Source: Trabulsiella guamensis ATCC 49490
Lineage (GTDB): Bacteria > Pseudomonadota > Gammaproteobacteria > Enterobacterales > Enterobacteriaceae
Direction of reading: 5' to 3'
Length of the DNA stretch: 60,242 bases
Assembly (NCBI RefSeq): GCF_000734965.1
Contig: NZ_JMTB01000014.1
Span: forward strand, 1 to 60,242
Program-made: the position numbers and the translations under genes
Notes under the pieces: generated by a model
The model's database searches: none
Told to the model about the DNA's origin: nothing
The model's input: only the letters and a program-made list of their open reading frames with translations
Part shown: in pieces, positions 1-11,130 of the stretch
Position numbering within the stretch: the stretch's first letter is position 1
How the letters are laid out: each line of letters begins with the position of its first letter

Positions 1-717
1 GATGTCGTCCATCGCATCCTGGGTGCAGACCGCTTCCGCACGCTCAACTTTGGCGACGATTTTGGCATCGCAACCGGCGTCGCGAGCCAGACGGCGGGCG
101 TAGTTGAGATCTTCGCCGCAGCGCGGGAAGGAGACCGCCAGGTAGTCAACGCTGATTTGCGCTGCGGTCAGGATATCCGCTTTGTCTTTGTCGGTCAGTG
201 CTTCAGCAGACAGACCGCCGCCGAGTTTGTTGATGCCTTTGTTGTTAGAGAGCGGGCCACCGACAGTCACTTCGGTGAACACTTTCATCCCCTGAACGTC
301 GAGAACTTTTAACTGCACGCGACCGTCGTCGAGCAGCAAAATGTCGCCAGGAACCACATCCGCTGGCAGACCTTTATAGTCGATGCCGACTTTTTCTTTG
401 TCGCCTTCGCCTTTACCGAGGCTGGCATCGAGCAGGAATTTATCACCAATATTGAGGAAAACTTTGCCTTCTTTGAAGGTCGATACACGGATTTTTGGCC
501 CCTGCAAATCGCCGAGGATGGCGACATGACGGCCCAGTTTGGCTGCGATTTCACGCACTTTGTCAGCACGCAGTTTGTGGTCTTCCGGGGTGCCGTGAGA
601 GAAATTCATACGAACTACGTTAGCGCCAGCAGCAATAATTTTTTCGAGATTATTGTCGCGATCAGTTGCCGGGCCCAACGTGGTGACAATCTTAGTTCTG
701 CGAAGCCTTCTGGACAT
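1..717 (-). CDS. pykA: Pyruvate kinase II (PykA), 5' part only
   Basis: Converts phosphoenolpyruvate and ADP to pyruvate and ATP, the last step of glycolysis, in the cytoplasm. The reverse strand reads [20 protein letters not shown] from an ATG at 715-717, followed by the substrate-site stretch NFSHG and the loop LQGPKIRVS, as in E. coli PykA. The frame stays open to the window edge, giving the first 239 of about 480 residues (TIM-barrel start and B domain); the rest lies outside. hexR follows upstream in the same direction after a gap of about 120 bases. Identity is clear; completeness cannot be judged. Confidence 0.97.
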   Translation of the reverse strand, partial: MSRRLRRTKIVTTLGPATDRDNNLEKIIAAGANVVRMNFSHGTPEDHKLRADKVREIAAKLGRHVAILGDLQGPKIRVSTFKEGKVFLNIGDKFLLDASLGKGEGDKEKVGIDYKGLPADVVPGDILLLDDGRVQLKVLDVQGMKVFTEVTVGGPLSNNKGINKLGGGLSAEALTDKDKADILTAAQISVDYLAVSFPRCGEDLNYARRLARDAGCDAKIVAKVERAEAVCTQDAMDDI

Positions 718-840
718 GTAATACTCCGTTGACTGATACAACTTTGGTGTTGCGTGAAAAGGAATTCGGGGTCGTCCTCACGTTAACTCTGGAGGAACTT
801 AACCGAATGTACAAATAAGTTACAACCTGGTTTTCGATTT

Positions 841-1710
841 TTAATGATTATCGCTGCGCAGCAGCAATTCCTTATCAAAACGCGATTCTTTCAGCGCTTC
901 CTTGACTCGCTTCAAGTTATCTCTGAATTTAGCCCCCCGACGTAGCGTAAAACCGGTAGCCAATACGTCGATAACAGTTAATTGTGCCAGGCGTGAAACC
1001 ATGGGCATGTAAATGTCAGTATCTTCCGGTACATCCAGCGTAATGGCCAGACTCGCCTCACGGGCAAGTGGCGTACCGGCCGAGGTAATGGCGATCACCA
1101 TGGCATCGTTATCCCGGGCCAGTTGCGCCAGTTCGACCTGGCTTTTGGTTCTGCCGGTGTGGGAAATTAGCACCACGACGTCATCGTCGCTGCAATTCAT
1201 ACAGCTCATTCGTTGCAAAACAATGTCGTCGGAATAAATTACCGGTACGTTGAAGCGGAAAAATTTGTTCATCGCGTCGTGGGCGACTGCGGCGGAGGAG
1301 CCCAGACCAAAAAAGGCGATCTTATTTGCCTGCGTGAGCAGGTCAACCGCACGATTCACTGCGCCCATGTCCAGCGACTGGCGAACATGGTCCAGGCTTG
1401 CCATCGCTGATTCGAAGATTTTGCTGGTATAGGCTTCTACACTGTCATCTTCATCGACATTGCGGTTAACATAGGGGGTGCCGTTGGCGATGCTCTGAGC
1501 CAGATGCAGCTTGAAATCCGGAAAACCGCGAGTCTCAAGGCTGCGGCAAAAGCGGTTTACCGTGGGTTCACTGACGCCAGCCTGCAATGCCAGCGTGGCG
1601 ATGCTTGAATGGATGGCCTGAGCCGGGTCGGCGAGAATGACTTCAGCCACTTTGCGTTCAGATTTGCTAAGGTGTTCAAGGTGGAACTGGATTTTCTCAA
1701 GCATGTTCAT
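841..1710 (-). CDS. hexR: HexR, RpiR-family regulator of sugar-phosphate metabolism
   Basis: Transcriptional repressor of zwf, edd-eda and related genes, released by 2-keto-3-deoxy-6-phosphogluconate. The product is 289 residues: an N-terminal RpiR helix-turn-helix (residues about 1-77, with VSEPTVNRFCRSL) and a C-terminal SIS sugar-phosphate domain (about 124-260, with FFGLGSSAAVAHDA and SHTGRTKS). The start ATG at 1708-1710 (MNMLEKIQ) gives the E. coli length; an upstream in-frame codon at 1773 would add 21 unrelated residues. The gene is divergent from zwf, and a HexR-like box lies just before zwf, consistent with local control. Confidence 0.95.
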   Translation of the reverse strand: MNMLEKIQFHLEHLSKSERKVAEVILADPAQAIHSSIATLALQAGVSEPTVNRFCRSLETRGFPDFKLHLAQSIANGTPYVNRNVDEDDSVEAYTSKIFESAMASLDHVRQSLDMGAVNRAVDLLTQANKIAFFGLGSSAAVAHDAMNKFFRFNVPVIYSDDIVLQRMSCMNCSDDDVVVLISHTGRTKSQVELAQLARDNDAMVIAITSAGTPLAREASLAITLDVPEDTDIYMPMVSRLAQLTVIDVLATGFTLRRGAKFRDNLKRVKEALKESRFDKELLLRSDNH

Positions 1711-2001
1711 TATTAAACGCTCATCAACTAAAGCGATTTCTGAAATGGGTGAAATCGTCATGCGAATTAGCAAGAATATACCCCCCGACAGGCGGTAAAG
1801 GTAAGGAACAACGAGCGGAAATGTTGTTTTTTTTCATTACTTGATCAGAGTCGTGTTTTAGTGACGATATTCAGGGCGAAAGAACGAACAAAATTAGCTA
1901 TTTGCCTGAAATGTGTTCGTACACTTTTTCAAAGGATGCGCTTTAGCCGCGTAAAGCGAGGAATGGGGTTTCGGGAAATCCGTAAACACAGTACAGTGCA
2001 T

Positions 2002-2016
2002 CGTAATAAAATTACA
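2002..2016. promoter_or_regulatory. HexR-like operator upstream of zwf
   Basis: The 15-base palindrome CGTAATAAAATTACA matches 13 of 15 positions of the published enterobacterial HexR motif TGTAATTAAATTACA. It lies 46 bases before the zwf ATG, between the divergent hexR and zwf genes. HexR control of zwf is known in related bacteria; binding here is inferred. Confidence 0.7.
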
Positions 2017-2062
2017 ACGAAGTCCTGGCTCCTGTGCCGGGAAATCAACTAAGGAGAATGAC

Positions 2063-3538
2063 ATGGCGGTAACGCAAACAGCCCAGGCATGCGATCTGGT
2101 CATTTTCGGCGCCAAGGGAGATCTGGCTCGTCGTAAATTGCTGCCTTCCCTGTATCAACTTGAAAAATCAGGACAAATTCACCCTGATACGCGCATTATT
2201 GGTGTTGGGCGCGCAGACTGGGATAAAGACGCGTACACCAAAGTGGTACGTGAAGCGCTGGAAACCTTCATGAAGGAAAAAATTGATGAAGGGTTATGGG
2301 ATACGCTGAGCGGCCGACTGGATTTCTGCAATCTTGATGTTAACGACACCAAAGCGTTTTCCAGACTGGGCAAAATGCTCGATCAAAAAGAGCGTGTCAC
2401 GATTAACTATTTCGCCATGCCGCCAAGTACTTTTGGCGCGATCTGCAAAGGCCTCGGCGAGGCGAAACTGAATGCCAAACCGGCCCGCGTGGTCATGGAA
2501 AAACCGCTGGGCACTTCACTGGATACCTCCCGCGAAATCAACGATCAGGTGGGAACCTGGTTTGAAGAATGCCAGGTTTACCGCATTGACCACTATCTGG
2601 GTAAAGAGACGGTACTGAACCTGCTGGCGCTGCGTTTTGCTAACTCTCTGTTTGTGAATAACTGGGATAACCGCACGATTGATCATGTGGAAATCACCGT
2701 TGCGGAAGAGGTGGGCATTGAAGGCCGCTGGGGTTACTTTGACCAGGCCGGCCAGATGCGCGACATGATCCAGAACCACCTGCTACAAATTCTGTGCATG
2801 ATTGCAATGTCGCCGCCATCGGATCTCACTGCCGACAGCATTCGTGATGAAAAAGTGAAAGTGCTGAAGTCGCTGCGCCGCATTGATCGCTCCAATGTGC
2901 GTGAAAAAACCGTCCGTGGTCAGTACACCACCGGTTTTGCACAGGGCAAAAAGGTGCCGGGTTATCTGGAAGAAGAGGGCGCGAACAAAAGCAGCAATAC
3001 GGAGACTTTTGTCGCCATTCGCGTCGATATCGACAACTGGCGTTGGGCGGGTGTACCTTTCTACCTCCGTACCGGTAAGCGTCTGCCGACCAAATGTTCA
3101 GAAGTGGTGGTCTACTTCAAAACGCCTGAGCTGAATCTGTTCAAAGAGTCCTGGCAGGATCTACCGCAGAACAAGCTGACGATTCGTCTGCAACCGGACG
3201 AAGGCGTGGATATTCAGGTCCTGAACAAAGTACCAGGGCTGGACCACAAACATAATCTGCAGATCACTAAGCTGGATCTGAGCTACTCCGAAACTTTCAA
3301 TCAGACGCATCTGGCGGATGCCTATGAGCGTCTGCTGCTTGAGACCATGCGTGGCATCCAGGCGCTGTTTGTGCGCCGTGACGAAGTGGAAGAGGCGTGG
3401 AAGTGGGTCGATTCCATTACCGAGGCGTGGGCGGCGGATCAGGATGCGCCGAAGCCGTACCAGGCAGGCACCTGGGGACCGGTCGCTTCTGTGGCGATGA
3501 TCACCCGTGATGGCCGCTCCTGGAACGAGTTTGAATAA
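2063..3538 (+). CDS. zwf: Glucose-6-phosphate 1-dehydrogenase
   Basis: Oxidises glucose 6-phosphate to 6-phosphogluconolactone with NADP, opening the pentose-phosphate and Entner-Doudoroff routes. The 491 residues equal the E. coli length. Visible are the nucleotide-binding start (residues 13-20, [13 protein letters not shown]) and the substrate/catalytic motif RIDHYLGKE at residues 174-182. The ATG at 2063 follows a good Shine-Dalgarno (AAGGAG). Control by HexR is suggested by the box at 2002-2016. A hairpin terminator follows before edd, so zwf is probably a single-gene unit, though read-through into edd is possible. Confidence 0.98.
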   Translation: MAVTQTAQACDLVIFGAKGDLARRKLLPSLYQLEKSGQIHPDTRIIGVGRADWDKDAYTKVVREALETFMKEKIDEGLWDTLSGRLDFCNLDVNDTKAFSRLGKMLDQKERVTINYFAMPPSTFGAICKGLGEAKLNAKPARVVMEKPLGTSLDTSREINDQVGTWFEECQVYRIDHYLGKETVLNLLALRFANSLFVNNWDNRTIDHVEITVAEEVGIEGRWGYFDQAGQMRDMIQNHLLQILCMIAMSPPSDLTADSIRDEKVKVLKSLRRIDRSNVREKTVRGQYTTGFAQGKKVPGYLEEEGANKSSNTETFVAIRVDIDNWRWAGVPFYLRTGKRLPTKCSEVVVYFKTPELNLFKESWQDLPQNKLTIRLQPDEGVDIQVLNKVPGLDHKHNLQITKLDLSYSETFNQTHLADAYERLLLETMRGIQALFVRRDEVEEAWKWVDSITEAWAADQDAPKPYQAGTWGPVASVAMITRDGRSWNEFE

Positions 3539-3620
3539 ACCGGACGTGCTTCCTCAGAGGTGTTATTTTACCGGTAACATGATCTGATACACATTAATGG
3601 CGATTTTTTGCACTAATAAG

Positions 3621-3652
3621 CTCCGCGTGGATTTCCCCGCGGAGTTTTTTTT
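3621..3652 (+). terminator. zwf terminator
   Basis: A 7-bp stem (CTCCGCG at 3621-3627 with CGCGGAG at 3638-3644) is followed by eight T residues, a standard rho-independent terminator between zwf and edd. Confidence 0.85.
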
Positions 3653-3773
3653 ATTACACTGACTGAAGCGATTTTTCCCCTGAGCTCCGGCATTCAAGCG
3701 TTTCAGCATTGTTAATCATTACTGACAATCTTGTTAATCCCGCGGCCCGGACAGATAAATTTGAGGAGCTTCT

Positions 3774-5585
3774 ATGAACCTGATAATGTTACGCGTAACA
3801 AAGCGAATTATTGACCGCTCGCGAGAGACCCGCACGGCGTACCTCGAACGGATTAATCAGGCAAAGACAGAGACAGTACACCGCTCTCAACTGGCCTGCG
3901 GGAACCTAGCGCACGGTTTCGCTGCCTGCCAGCCTGACGATAAAGCCGCACTGAAAAGCATGCTGCGTAACAATATCGCCATCATTACCTCCTACAACGA
4001 CATGCTCTCGGCGCATCAGCCGTACGAACACTACCCGGACATCCTTCGTAAAGCGCTGCACAGCGCGAACGCCGTAGGCCAGGTGGCGGGTGGCGTACCA
4101 GCCATGTGCGACGGCGTGACGCAAGGGCAGGACGGTATGGAGCTCTCGTTGCTGAGCCGCGAAGTAATTGCCATGTCGGCAGCGGTGGGGCTGTCTCACA
4201 ATATGTTTGATGGCGCGCTGTATCTCGGCGTGTGTGACAAAATCGTCCCGGGGCTGGCGATGGCGGCGCTGTCGTTTGGTCATCTGCCGTCTGTCTTTAT
4301 TCCGTCCGGCCCGATGGCCAGCGGGCTGCCAAATAAAGAAAAAGTGCGCATCCGCCAGTTGTACGCGGAAGGCAAAGTTGATCGTATGGCGCTGCTTGAA
4401 TCTGAAGCGGCATCGTATCATGCGCCAGGCACCTGTACTTTCTACGGTACGGCGAACACTAACCAGATGGTTATCGAGTTTATGGGTATGCAGTTACCGG
4501 GTTCGTCATTTGTTCATCCGGATGCGCCACTGCGCGAAGCGTTAACGGCGGCTGCCGCGCGCCAGGTCACCCGGTTGACCGGCAATGGCAACGAATGGAT
4601 GCCGCTCGGTAAACTGTTTGATGAAAAAGTGGTGGTTAACGGGATTGTCGCGTTGCTGGCGACCGGCGGCTCGACGAACCATACGATGCATCTGGTGGCC
4701 ATGGCTCGCGCGGCGGGTATTAGCATTAACTGGGACGACTTCTCTGAGCTTTCCGATGTGGTGCCGTTAATGGCGCGTCTTTATCCGAACGGTCCGGCCG
4801 ATATCAACCACTTCCAGGCGGCGGGTGGCGTGCCAGTGCTGGTGCGTGAGCTTCTGAAAGGCGGTCTGCTGCATGAAGACGTCAACACCGTGGCAGGCTT
4901 TGGTCTGTCTCGCTATACCATGGAGCCGTGGCTGAATAACGGCGAACTGGACTGGCGCGAAGGGGCAACCGCCTCGCTTGACAGCGATATCATTGCCTCG
5001 TTTGACAAACCATTCTCCCACCATGGCGGTACCAAAGTGTTGAGCGGCAACCTTGGGCGTGCAGTTATGAAAACTTCCGCCGTGCCGGTGGAAAACCAGG
5101 TTATCGAAGCGCCGGCGGTGGTCTTTGAGAGTCAACACGACGTGCTGCCGGCCTTTGAAGCCGGGCTGCTGGATAAAGATTGTGTTGTCGTGGTACGCCA
5201 TCAGGGGCCAAAAGCGAACGGCATGCCAGAATTACATAAACTTATGCCGCCGTTAGGTGTATTATTGGACCGCCGTTTCAAAATTGCGTTAGTGACCGAT
5301 GGACGACTTTCCGGCGCATCAGGTAAAGTGCCATCAGCTATTCATGTCACACCGGAAGCCTATGACGGCGGTCTGTTAGCTAAAGTTCGTGACGGCGACA
5401 TGATCCGTGTTAACGGGCAGACCGGCGAACTGACATTGCTGGTGGATGACGCCGAATTAGCTGCCCGTCAGCCGCATATTCCTGACCTGAGCGCCTCGCG
5501 CACAGGTACCGGCCGCGAACTGTTTGGCGCACTGCGTGAAAAACTGTCCGGCGCAGAGCAGGGTGCAACCTGCATCACGTTTTAA
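3774..5585 (+). CDS. edd: Phosphogluconate dehydratase
   Basis: First Entner-Doudoroff enzyme; dehydrates 6-phosphogluconate to 2-keto-3-deoxy-6-phosphogluconate (KDPG) using a 4Fe-4S cluster. The 603 residues match E. coli Edd throughout. IlvD/Edd-family signatures are present: [13 protein letters not shown] (about residues 106-118), CDKIVPG and [18 protein letters not shown] sits well before the ATG at 3774. The N-terminus ([11 protein letters not shown]) differs from E. coli (MNPQLLRVTNR) but keeps a 14-base palindrome resembling a GntR operator. eda follows after 39 bases, forming the edd-eda operon. Confidence 0.98.
   Translation: MNLIMLRVTKRIIDRSRETRTAYLERINQAKTETVHRSQLACGNLAHGFAACQPDDKAALKSMLRNNIAIITSYNDMLSAHQPYEHYPDILRKALHSANAVGQVAGGVPAMCDGVTQGQDGMELSLLSREVIAMSAAVGLSHNMFDGALYLGVCDKIVPGLAMAALSFGHLPSVFIPSGPMASGLPNKEKVRIRQLYAEGKVDRMALLESEAASYHAPGTCTFYGTANTNQMVIEFMGMQLPGSSFVHPDAPLREALTAAAARQVTRLTGNGNEWMPLGKLFDEKVVVNGIVALLATGGSTNHTMHLVAMARAAGISINWDDFSELSDVVPLMARLYPNGPADINHFQAAGGVPVLVRELLKGGLLHEDVNTVAGFGLSRYTMEPWLNNGELDWREGATASLDSDIIASFDKPFSHHGGTKVLSGNLGRAVMKTSAVPVENQVIEAPAVVFESQHDVLPAFEAGLLDKDCVVVVRHQGPKANGMPELHKLMPPLGVLLDRRFKIALVTDGRLSGASGKVPSAIHVTPEAYDGGLLAKVRDGDMIRVNGQTGELTLLVDDAELAARQPHIPDLSASRTGTGRELFGALREKLSGAEQGATCITF
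3786..3801. promoter_or_regulatory. GntR-like operator inside the first codons of edd
   Basis: TGTTACGCGTAACA (3787-3800) is a perfect palindrome close to the GntR consensus (ATGTTACC..GGTAACAT) and falls within codons 5-9 of edd. GntR represses edd-eda in E. coli and gluconate relieves it. That this site is used is inferred from sequence and position. Confidence 0.6.
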
Positions 5586-5624
5586 AACGACAAGAATTAT
5601 CGATCTGGCGAGAGAAAAACTCTG

Positions 5625-6263
5625 ATGAAAAACTGGAAAACAACAGCAGAAGCAATCCTGACCAACGGGCCTGTAGTACCGGTTATCGTAGTGAAAAAAC
5701 TGGAGCATGCGGTACCGATGGCGAAAGCGCTGGTAGCCGGTGGTGTCCGCGTGCTGGAAGTGACTCTGCGTACCGATTGTGCGCTTGATGCGATCCGCGC
5801 CATTGCCAAAGAAGTGCCTGAAGCGATTATCGGTGCGGGCACTGTCACTAATGTCAAACAGCTGAAAGAGGTCACGGATGCAGGCGCGCAGTTCGCCATC
5901 AGTCCGGGGCTGACCGAGCCGCTGCTGAAAGCGGCAACCGAAGGCACCATTCCGCTGATCCCGGGTATCAGCACTGTTTCTGAACTGATGCTGGGCATGG
6001 ATTACGGTCTGAAAGAATTTAAATTCTTTCCGGCGGAAGCCAATGGCGGCGTGAAAGCGCTGCAGGCGATTGCTGGTCCGTTCGGCAACATTCGTTTCTG
6101 CCCGACCGGCGGGATCTCTCCGGCGAACTACCGTGATTACCTGGCGCTGAAAAGCGTGCTGTGCATCGGCGGCTCCTGGCTGGTTCCGGCAGATGCGCTG
6201 GAAGCGGGTGACTGGGATCGTATTACGAAGCTGGCGCGCGAAGCAGTAGACGGCGCGAAGTAA
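5625..6263 (+). CDS. eda: KDPG aldolase (2-keto-3-deoxy-6-phosphogluconate aldolase)
   Basis: Cleaves KDPG to pyruvate and glyceraldehyde 3-phosphate, ending the Entner-Doudoroff pathway. The 212 residues form a class I aldolase barrel with catalytic Glu45 (VLEVTLRT) and Schiff-base Lys133 (KEFKFFPAE), the same numbers as in E. coli. It is downstream of edd in one operon and is followed by a strong terminator shared with convergent purT. It ends one residue earlier than E. coli Eda (no final Leu). Confidence 0.98.
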   Translation: MKNWKTTAEAILTNGPVVPVIVVKKLEHAVPMAKALVAGGVRVLEVTLRTDCALDAIRAIAKEVPEAIIGAGTVTNVKQLKEVTDAGAQFAISPGLTEPLLKAATEGTIPLIPGISTVSELMLGMDYGLKEFKFFPAEANGGVKALQAIAGPFGNIRFCPTGGISPANYRDYLALKSVLCIGGSWLVPADALEAGDWDRITKLAREAVDGAK

Positions 6264-6271
6264 GTTTTCAC

Positions 6272-6307
6272 AAAAAGCCCGGTAGCGTTGCGCCACCGGG
6301 CTTTTTT
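6272..6307. terminator. Bidirectional terminator between eda and purT
   Basis: AAAAAGCCCGGT and ACCGGGCTTTTTT form a long stem with T runs on both strands, placed between the convergent ends of eda and purT. Confidence 0.9.
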
Positions 6308-6308
6308 A

Positions 6309-7487
6309 TTATCCTTTCACCACCACGGACGCCGCTGCGGCTTTGGCACGCGTCACCGCCTGATCAATATCTTCCGCCACGGCCAGCGCCACGCCTAAGC
6401 GACGCGACCCGTCAATGTCCGGTTTACCAAACAGACGCAACTGTACGCCCGCGCCAACCGCTGCCTGTACATTATTGAAGGTGACGTTCTGACTGGTCAG
6501 GTGTGGCAGGATCACAGCCGACGCTGATGGTCCGTACTGACGAATGCCGCCAACGGGCAGACCAAGAAACGCGCGAACGTGCAGGGCAAACTCCGACAGA
6601 TCCTGAGAAATCAACGTCACCATGCCGGTATCATGCGGGCGCGGAGAGACTTCGCTGAAAATCACCTCATCGCCACAGACAAACAGTTCAACGCCAAACA
6701 GGCCATAACCGCCGAGCGCCAGCACGACTTTACGGGCGATCTCCTCGGCGCGTGCCTGCGCCAGTGGGCTCATCTGCTGTGGTTGCCAGGATTCGCGATA
6801 ATCGCCATCTTCCTGGCGATGGCCGATCGGTGAACAAAAATGGACACCGTCGATGGCGCTGACGGTGAGCAGGGTGATTTCAAAATCAAAATTCACCACT
6901 CCTTCAACGATGACTCGCCCGGCACCAGCGCGACCCCCCTGTTGGGCATACTGCCAGGCATCGCTCAACTGCGCGGCGGAACGGATAAAACTCTGGCCTT
7001 TGCCGGACGAACTCATCACCGGTTTTACGATGCAGGGATAGCCGATAGCGTCTACCGCGTCTTTAAACGCGGTTTCGCTGTCGGCAAAACGGTAGCGGGA
7101 GGTTGGCAGCGCCAGCTCTTCTGCGGCAAGGCGGCGAATGCCTTCCCGGTTCATGGTCAGTTTCGCCGCGCGGGCGCAGGGAACGACTCTCTGCCCGGCC
7201 GCTTCCAGTTCGAGCAGCATATCGGTGGCGATGGCTTCAATTTCTGGCACGACAAAATCGGGTTTTTCCTGTGCAACCAGCGCCTTCAGGGCATTGCCAT
7301 CCAGCATATTAATGACGTGAGAACGATGGGCGACGTGCATCGCCGGGGCATCGGCGTAGCGGTCAACCGCAATCACTTCCAGACCCAGCCGCTGGCACTC
7401 AATAGCGACTTCTTTACCCAGTTCTCCAGAACCTAACAACATCACGCGCGTGGCTGAAGGGCGCAGTGCCGTTCCTAATAAAGTCAT
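6309..7487 (-). CDS. purT: Phosphoribosylglycinamide formyltransferase 2 (formate-dependent)
   Basis: Makes formyl-GAR from GAR, formate and ATP in purine synthesis, as an alternative to folate-dependent PurN. The 392 residues form an ATP-grasp enzyme: pre-ATP-grasp part with [12 protein letters not shown] near residue 14, P-loop-like SSSGKGQS near 160, and [12 protein letters not shown] near 279. Starting at MTLLGTALR (7487) gives the E. coli length; an upstream codon at 7520 would add 11 residues reaching towards the PurR box. A perfect PurR operator lies just upstream. Confidence 0.97.
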   Translation of the reverse strand: MTLLGTALRPSATRVMLLGSGELGKEVAIECQRLGLEVIAVDRYADAPAMHVAHRSHVINMLDGNALKALVAQEKPDFVVPEIEAIATDMLLELEAAGQRVVPCARAAKLTMNREGIRRLAAEELALPTSRYRFADSETAFKDAVDAIGYPCIVKPVMSSSGKGQSFIRSAAQLSDAWQYAQQGGRAGAGRVIVEGVVNFDFEITLLTVSAIDGVHFCSPIGHRQEDGDYRESWQPQQMSPLAQARAEEIARKVVLALGGYGLFGVELFVCGDEVIFSEVSPRPHDTGMVTLISQDLSEFALHVRAFLGLPVGGIRQYGPSASAVILPHLTSQNVTFNNVQAAVGAGVQLRLFGKPDIDGSRRLGVALAVAEDIDQAVTRAKAAAASVVVKG

Positions 7488-7525
7488 AACGTTTATCCGA
7501 GATAAAAAGCGATGGCGCATTATAG

Positions 7526-7541
7526 ACGAAAACGTTTGCGT
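7526..7541. promoter_or_regulatory. PurR operator upstream of purT
   Basis: ACGAAAACGTTTGCGT matches the 16-base PurR consensus perfectly. It lies 39 bases upstream of the purT ATG, where it would cover the promoter, so purine repression of purT is strongly implied. Confidence 0.88.
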
Positions 7542-7653
7542 CTGTCTTGTTGACGACGTGATGACTTATTTGCTCATCTTTAGGCAGAACAGACATTTCC
7601 TGACAAGTCCGTGTTTATTCTGTGGATTACGTTTGTCCATTTCGGGGTGAAAA

Positions 7654-8307
7654 ATGTCTAACTGGCTAAATCAATTGCAGTCGTTACTGGGGCAAAACAG
7701 CGGAGCCGCAACTGCCGGAGGCAATCAGGGGTTAAATAACCTGTTAGTTCCTGGTGCGCTGGGCGGGCTGGCAGGGCTACTACTCTCCAGCAAATCATCG
7801 CGTAAGCTGCTGGCGAAATATGGTACCAGCGCATTATTAGCGGGCGGCGGCGCGATTGCCGGAACAGTGTTGTGGAACAAATATAAAGATCGTATGGGCG
7901 GTGCCACGCAAGCAGCACCCGCAGCGGAACTACAGCCAGCATCGCTGGATGCGCGTACCGGGCGTTTGATTCTGGCGCTGGTGTTTGCGGCAAAAAGCGA
8001 TGGGCACATCGATGACAAAGAGCGTGCGGCTATTGAACAGCAGCTGCGTGAAGCGGGCGTTGAGGCGCAAGGCCGGGCGCTGGTGGGGCAGGCCATCGAA
8101 CAGCCGCTCGACCCACAGTTGCTGGCGCGCGATGTGCAGAATGAAGAGGAGGCGCTGGAACTTTACTTCCTTAGTTGCGCCGCTATCGACATCGATCACT
8201 TTATGGAACGCAGTTATCTGAATGCGCTTGGCGATGCGCTAAACATCCCACAGGATGTTCGCACCAGCATCGAACAGGATCTTCAGCAGCAAAAACAGGC
8301 ACTTTAA
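7654..8307 (+). CDS. yebE: YebE, DUF533 inner-membrane protein
   Basis: Function unknown; E. coli YebE is an inner-membrane protein tied to envelope stress. The 217 residues have a Gly/Ala-rich membrane segment (about 29-75: [17 protein letters not shown], then [16 protein letters not shown]) followed by a helical, acidic, TerB-like cytoplasmic domain (about 95-215, with [12 protein letters not shown] and [14 protein letters not shown]). Family assignment rests on close similarity to E. coli YebE. It lies directly after the purT promoter: yebG and yebF, which separate purT and yebE in K-12, are missing. Confidence 0.92.
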   Translation: MSNWLNQLQSLLGQNSGAATAGGNQGLNNLLVPGALGGLAGLLLSSKSSRKLLAKYGTSALLAGGGAIAGTVLWNKYKDRMGGATQAAPAAELQPASLDARTGRLILALVFAAKSDGHIDDKERAAIEQQLREAGVEAQGRALVGQAIEQPLDPQLLARDVQNEEEALELYFLSCAAIDIDHFMERSYLNALGDALNIPQDVRTSIEQDLQQQKQAL

Positions 8308-8386
8308 CGGTTCCGTGACATGTTTCGCTTGCATCATCGCTGACTTTTGCCACCCTTAAGGGATGTGGAATAAAAAGCACAAAGCG

Positions 8387-10447
8387 ATGTTACCTAAAGC
8401 GAAAAAACACCCTCACGCCATGACCTTACATGGCGACACACGAATCGATAATTACTACTGGCTGCGTGACGACTCCCGTTCGCAGTCGGAAGTGCTTGAG
8501 TACCTGAAACAAGAGAACGACTACGGCCGACAGGTGATGGACTCCCAGAGCGCGCTGCAGGATCGGGTACTCAAAGAGATTGTCGACCGCATTGCGCAGC
8601 AGGAAATTTCGGCCCCGTACGTCCGCAACGGTTATCGCTACCGTTATCGTTACGAGCCCGGATGCGAATACGCCATCTATGAGCGCCAGTCGGCGATCAA
8701 AGCCGAGTGGGAGGAATGGGAAGAGCTTCTCGACGCTAACCAGCGCGCTGCACACAGCGAGTTTTATACCCTTGGCAGCATGGCGATTTCACCCGACAAT
8801 ACCATTATGGCGCTGGCGGAAGACTATCTTTCGCGGCGGCAGTACGGGCTGCGGTTGAAAAATCTGGAGAGCGGGAACTGGTATCCCGAACTGCTGGATA
8901 ACGTCACGCCGGATGTGGTCTGGGGCAATGATTCCATGACGCTCTATTACGTCCGCAAACATCCCGTCACACTGTTGCCGTTCCAGGTGTGGCGGCACAC
9001 CGTCGGTACACCGATGGCGAGTGATGAACTGGTGTATGAAGAGCATGACGAGACCTTCTACGTCAGCCTGCATAAAACGACGTCACGTCACTTTGTCATA
9101 ATCTCTCTGGCCAGCGCCACGACCAGCGAAGTGTTACTACTGGATGCAGAGTTGCCGGATGCGCAGCCAACGGTTTTTCTCCCGCGTCGCAAAGACCATG
9201 AGTACAGCCTCGACCACTATCAGCACCGTTTTTATGTACGCTCCAATCGTGATGGTAAAAACTTTGGCCTGTACCGCTCAACGGTGCGTGATGAAGGCCA
9301 GTGGGAGACCCTGATCCCGGCGCGCGACGAAGTGATGCTGGAAGGCTTTACACTGTTTACTGACTGGCTGGTGGTGGAAGAGCGTCAGCGGGGGTTAACC
9401 AGCCTGCGGCAAATCAACCGTAAGACACGCGAAGTCACCGGTATCGCTTTTGACGATCCCGCGTATGTGACCTGGCTTGCCTATAACCCGGAACCGGAAA
9501 CCTCACGACTGCGTTATGGCTATTCATCAATGACCACACCGGATACGCTGTTTGAGCTGGATATGGACACCGGTGAACGGCGGGTGCTGAAACAGCAGGA
9601 AGTGAAAGGGTTTGACAGTAGTCTCTATCGCAGCGAACACCTGTGGGTGAACGCACGCGATGGTGCAGAAGTGCCCGTTTCGCTGGTTTATCACAAGGAC
9701 CATTTCCGTAAAGGCAACAACCCGCTGCTGGTGTATGGCTATGGCTCCTACGGCGCCAGCATGGACGCGGATTTCAGCACCAGCCGATTGAGTCTGCTCG
9801 ACCGGGGATTTGTCTTCGCGATTGCCCATATTCGTGGCGGCGGTGAACTGGGGCAGAAATGGTATGAAGATGGCAAATTCCTGTGCAAGAAAAATACCTT
9901 CAATGATTATCTGGATGTCTGCGATGCGCTGCTGGCGCAAGGGTATGGTCACCCGGATCTCTGTTTTGGTATGGGCGGCAGCGCTGGTGGTCTGCTGATG
10001 GGGGCGGTCATCAACCAGCGCCCCTCGTTATTCCGTGGCGTTATCGCCCAGGTACCGTTTGTCGATGTGCTGACTACCATGCTGGACGAATCCATCCCCC
10101 TGACCACCGGGGAGTTTGAAGAGTGGGGCGATCCGAAGCGTGTGGAATACTATCACTACATGAAAAGTTACAGCCCTTACGATAACGTTGATGCGAAAGC
10201 CTATCCGCATATGCTGGTGACAACAGGTCTGCATGATTCGCAGGTACAGTACTGGGAACCCGCGAAATGGGTGGCGAAGCTCCGTGAATTAAAAACGGAC
10301 GATAACCTGTTGCTGCTCTGCACGGACATGGATTCCGGTCATGGTGGGAAATCCGGGCGATTCAAAAGCTACGAAGGCGTGGCGATGGAATATACCTTTT
10401 TGATCGCACTGGCGCAGGGGACGCTGCCGGGCTACGCGGCAGAATAA
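8387..10447 (+). CDS. ptrB: Oligopeptidase B (protease II)
   Basis: Serine peptidase of the prolyl oligopeptidase family that cuts short peptides after Lys or Arg in the cytoplasm. Residues 1 to about 400 form a beta-propeller cap. The alpha/beta-hydrolase domain carries Ser532 (MGGSAGG), Asp617 (GLHDSQVQ) and His652 (DSGHGG), identical in numbering to E. coli. This supports the ATG at 8387 ([12 protein letters not shown], 686 residues) over the ATG at 8363 that would add eight residues. The stop touches the stop of convergent exoX with no base between. Confidence 0.96.
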   Translation: MLPKAKKHPHAMTLHGDTRIDNYYWLRDDSRSQSEVLEYLKQENDYGRQVMDSQSALQDRVLKEIVDRIAQQEISAPYVRNGYRYRYRYEPGCEYAIYERQSAIKAEWEEWEELLDANQRAAHSEFYTLGSMAISPDNTIMALAEDYLSRRQYGLRLKNLESGNWYPELLDNVTPDVVWGNDSMTLYYVRKHPVTLLPFQVWRHTVGTPMASDELVYEEHDETFYVSLHKTTSRHFVIISLASATTSEVLLLDAELPDAQPTVFLPRRKDHEYSLDHYQHRFYVRSNRDGKNFGLYRSTVRDEGQWETLIPARDEVMLEGFTLFTDWLVVEERQRGLTSLRQINRKTREVTGIAFDDPAYVTWLAYNPEPETSRLRYGYSSMTTPDTLFELDMDTGERRVLKQQEVKGFDSSLYRSEHLWVNARDGAEVPVSLVYHKDHFRKGNNPLLVYGYGSYGASMDADFSTSRLSLLDRGFVFAIAHIRGGGELGQKWYEDGKFLCKKNTFNDYLDVCDALLAQGYGHPDLCFGMGGSAGGLLMGAVINQRPSLFRGVIAQVPFVDVLTTMLDESIPLTTGEFEEWGDPKRVEYYHYMKSYSPYDNVDAKAYPHMLVTTGLHDSQVQYWEPAKWVAKLRELKTDDNLLLLCTDMDSGHGGKSGRFKSYEGVAMEYTFLIALAQGTLPGYAAE

Positions 10448-11107
10448 TCATTCACCCAGGTAATGCCTGAGCGTTAAGCGCAACTCAGGGCTCATTCGAT
10501 CCAGGTTATTAAACAGCCAGCGCAGATAGCCGGGATCGTCCTGCGCGACTTCTGCGACGGGTTTACCGCGGTACTTGCCGAAACTGAAGGTCGTCACCAG
10601 CCCTGGGCGACCGGTAATATCCGCCATTTCGTCAGGCGTCCAGCCGGAAACATTCATAATGTCGATGAGCAGCGCGGCGGTGATATAGCAGTCATACAGC
10701 GCACGGTGATGGTGTAGCCCGGGTGGTGGCGTTACGTTGAGCTTACGGGATTTATACAGCGCCATATTGCTGTATTTGATGCCCGGCCACAGCCGACGCG
10801 CCAGCTTCATGGTGCAGATCCACTCGCCGTGCATCTCCGGCAACACCCGGCTGTCAAAACTGGCGTTGTGCGCTACATACCAGGCGCTGCCCTGATAGTG
10901 AGGAACAATCTCTTCAATCCACGGTTTATCGGCAACCATCGCTTCGGTAATACGGTGGATCGCCATCGCCTGCGGGCTAATGGGGCGGTCCGGGCGCACG
11001 AGATGGCTCATCGGATTGGTGATGACACCATCCACAACGTCCACAGAAGCAATCTCGACAATCCCTCCTTGCAGACCGCAGGTTTCCGTATCGATAACGC
11101 GCAGCAT
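10448..11107 (-). CDS. exoX: Exodeoxyribonuclease X
   Basis: DnaQ-family 3'-5' exonuclease for single-stranded DNA, with roles in mismatch repair and UV tolerance. The 219 residues carry the DEDDh motifs: Exo I DTETCG (residues 6-11), Exo II AHNASFD, and Exo III HHHRALYD. A C-terminal extension holds the FGKYRGK motif (about residue 175). It is downstream of yobB on the same strand with a 23-base gap, so the two may be cotranscribed. Confidence 0.96.
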   Translation of the reverse strand: MLRVIDTETCGLQGGIVEIASVDVVDGVITNPMSHLVRPDRPISPQAMAIHRITEAMVADKPWIEEIVPHYQGSAWYVAHNASFDSRVLPEMHGEWICTMKLARRLWPGIKYSNMALYKSRKLNVTPPPGLHHHRALYDCYITAALLIDIMNVSGWTPDEMADITGRPGLVTTFSFGKYRGKPVAEVAQDDPGYLRWLFNNLDRMSPELRLTLRHYLGE

Positions 11108-11130
11108 GGCTCACTCCTGCCTGAAAAGGG

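Noticed and set aside
780-840. TGTAACTTATTTGTA-like sequence between pykA and hexR as a HexR box
   Set aside because: Only about 10 of 15 positions match and symmetry is poor.
3906-4421. 171-codon minus-strand frame inside edd
   Set aside because: It is the mirror frame of a strongly conserved GC-rich enzyme gene; no start signal, and the composition (Arg/His-rich) is typical of antisense frames.
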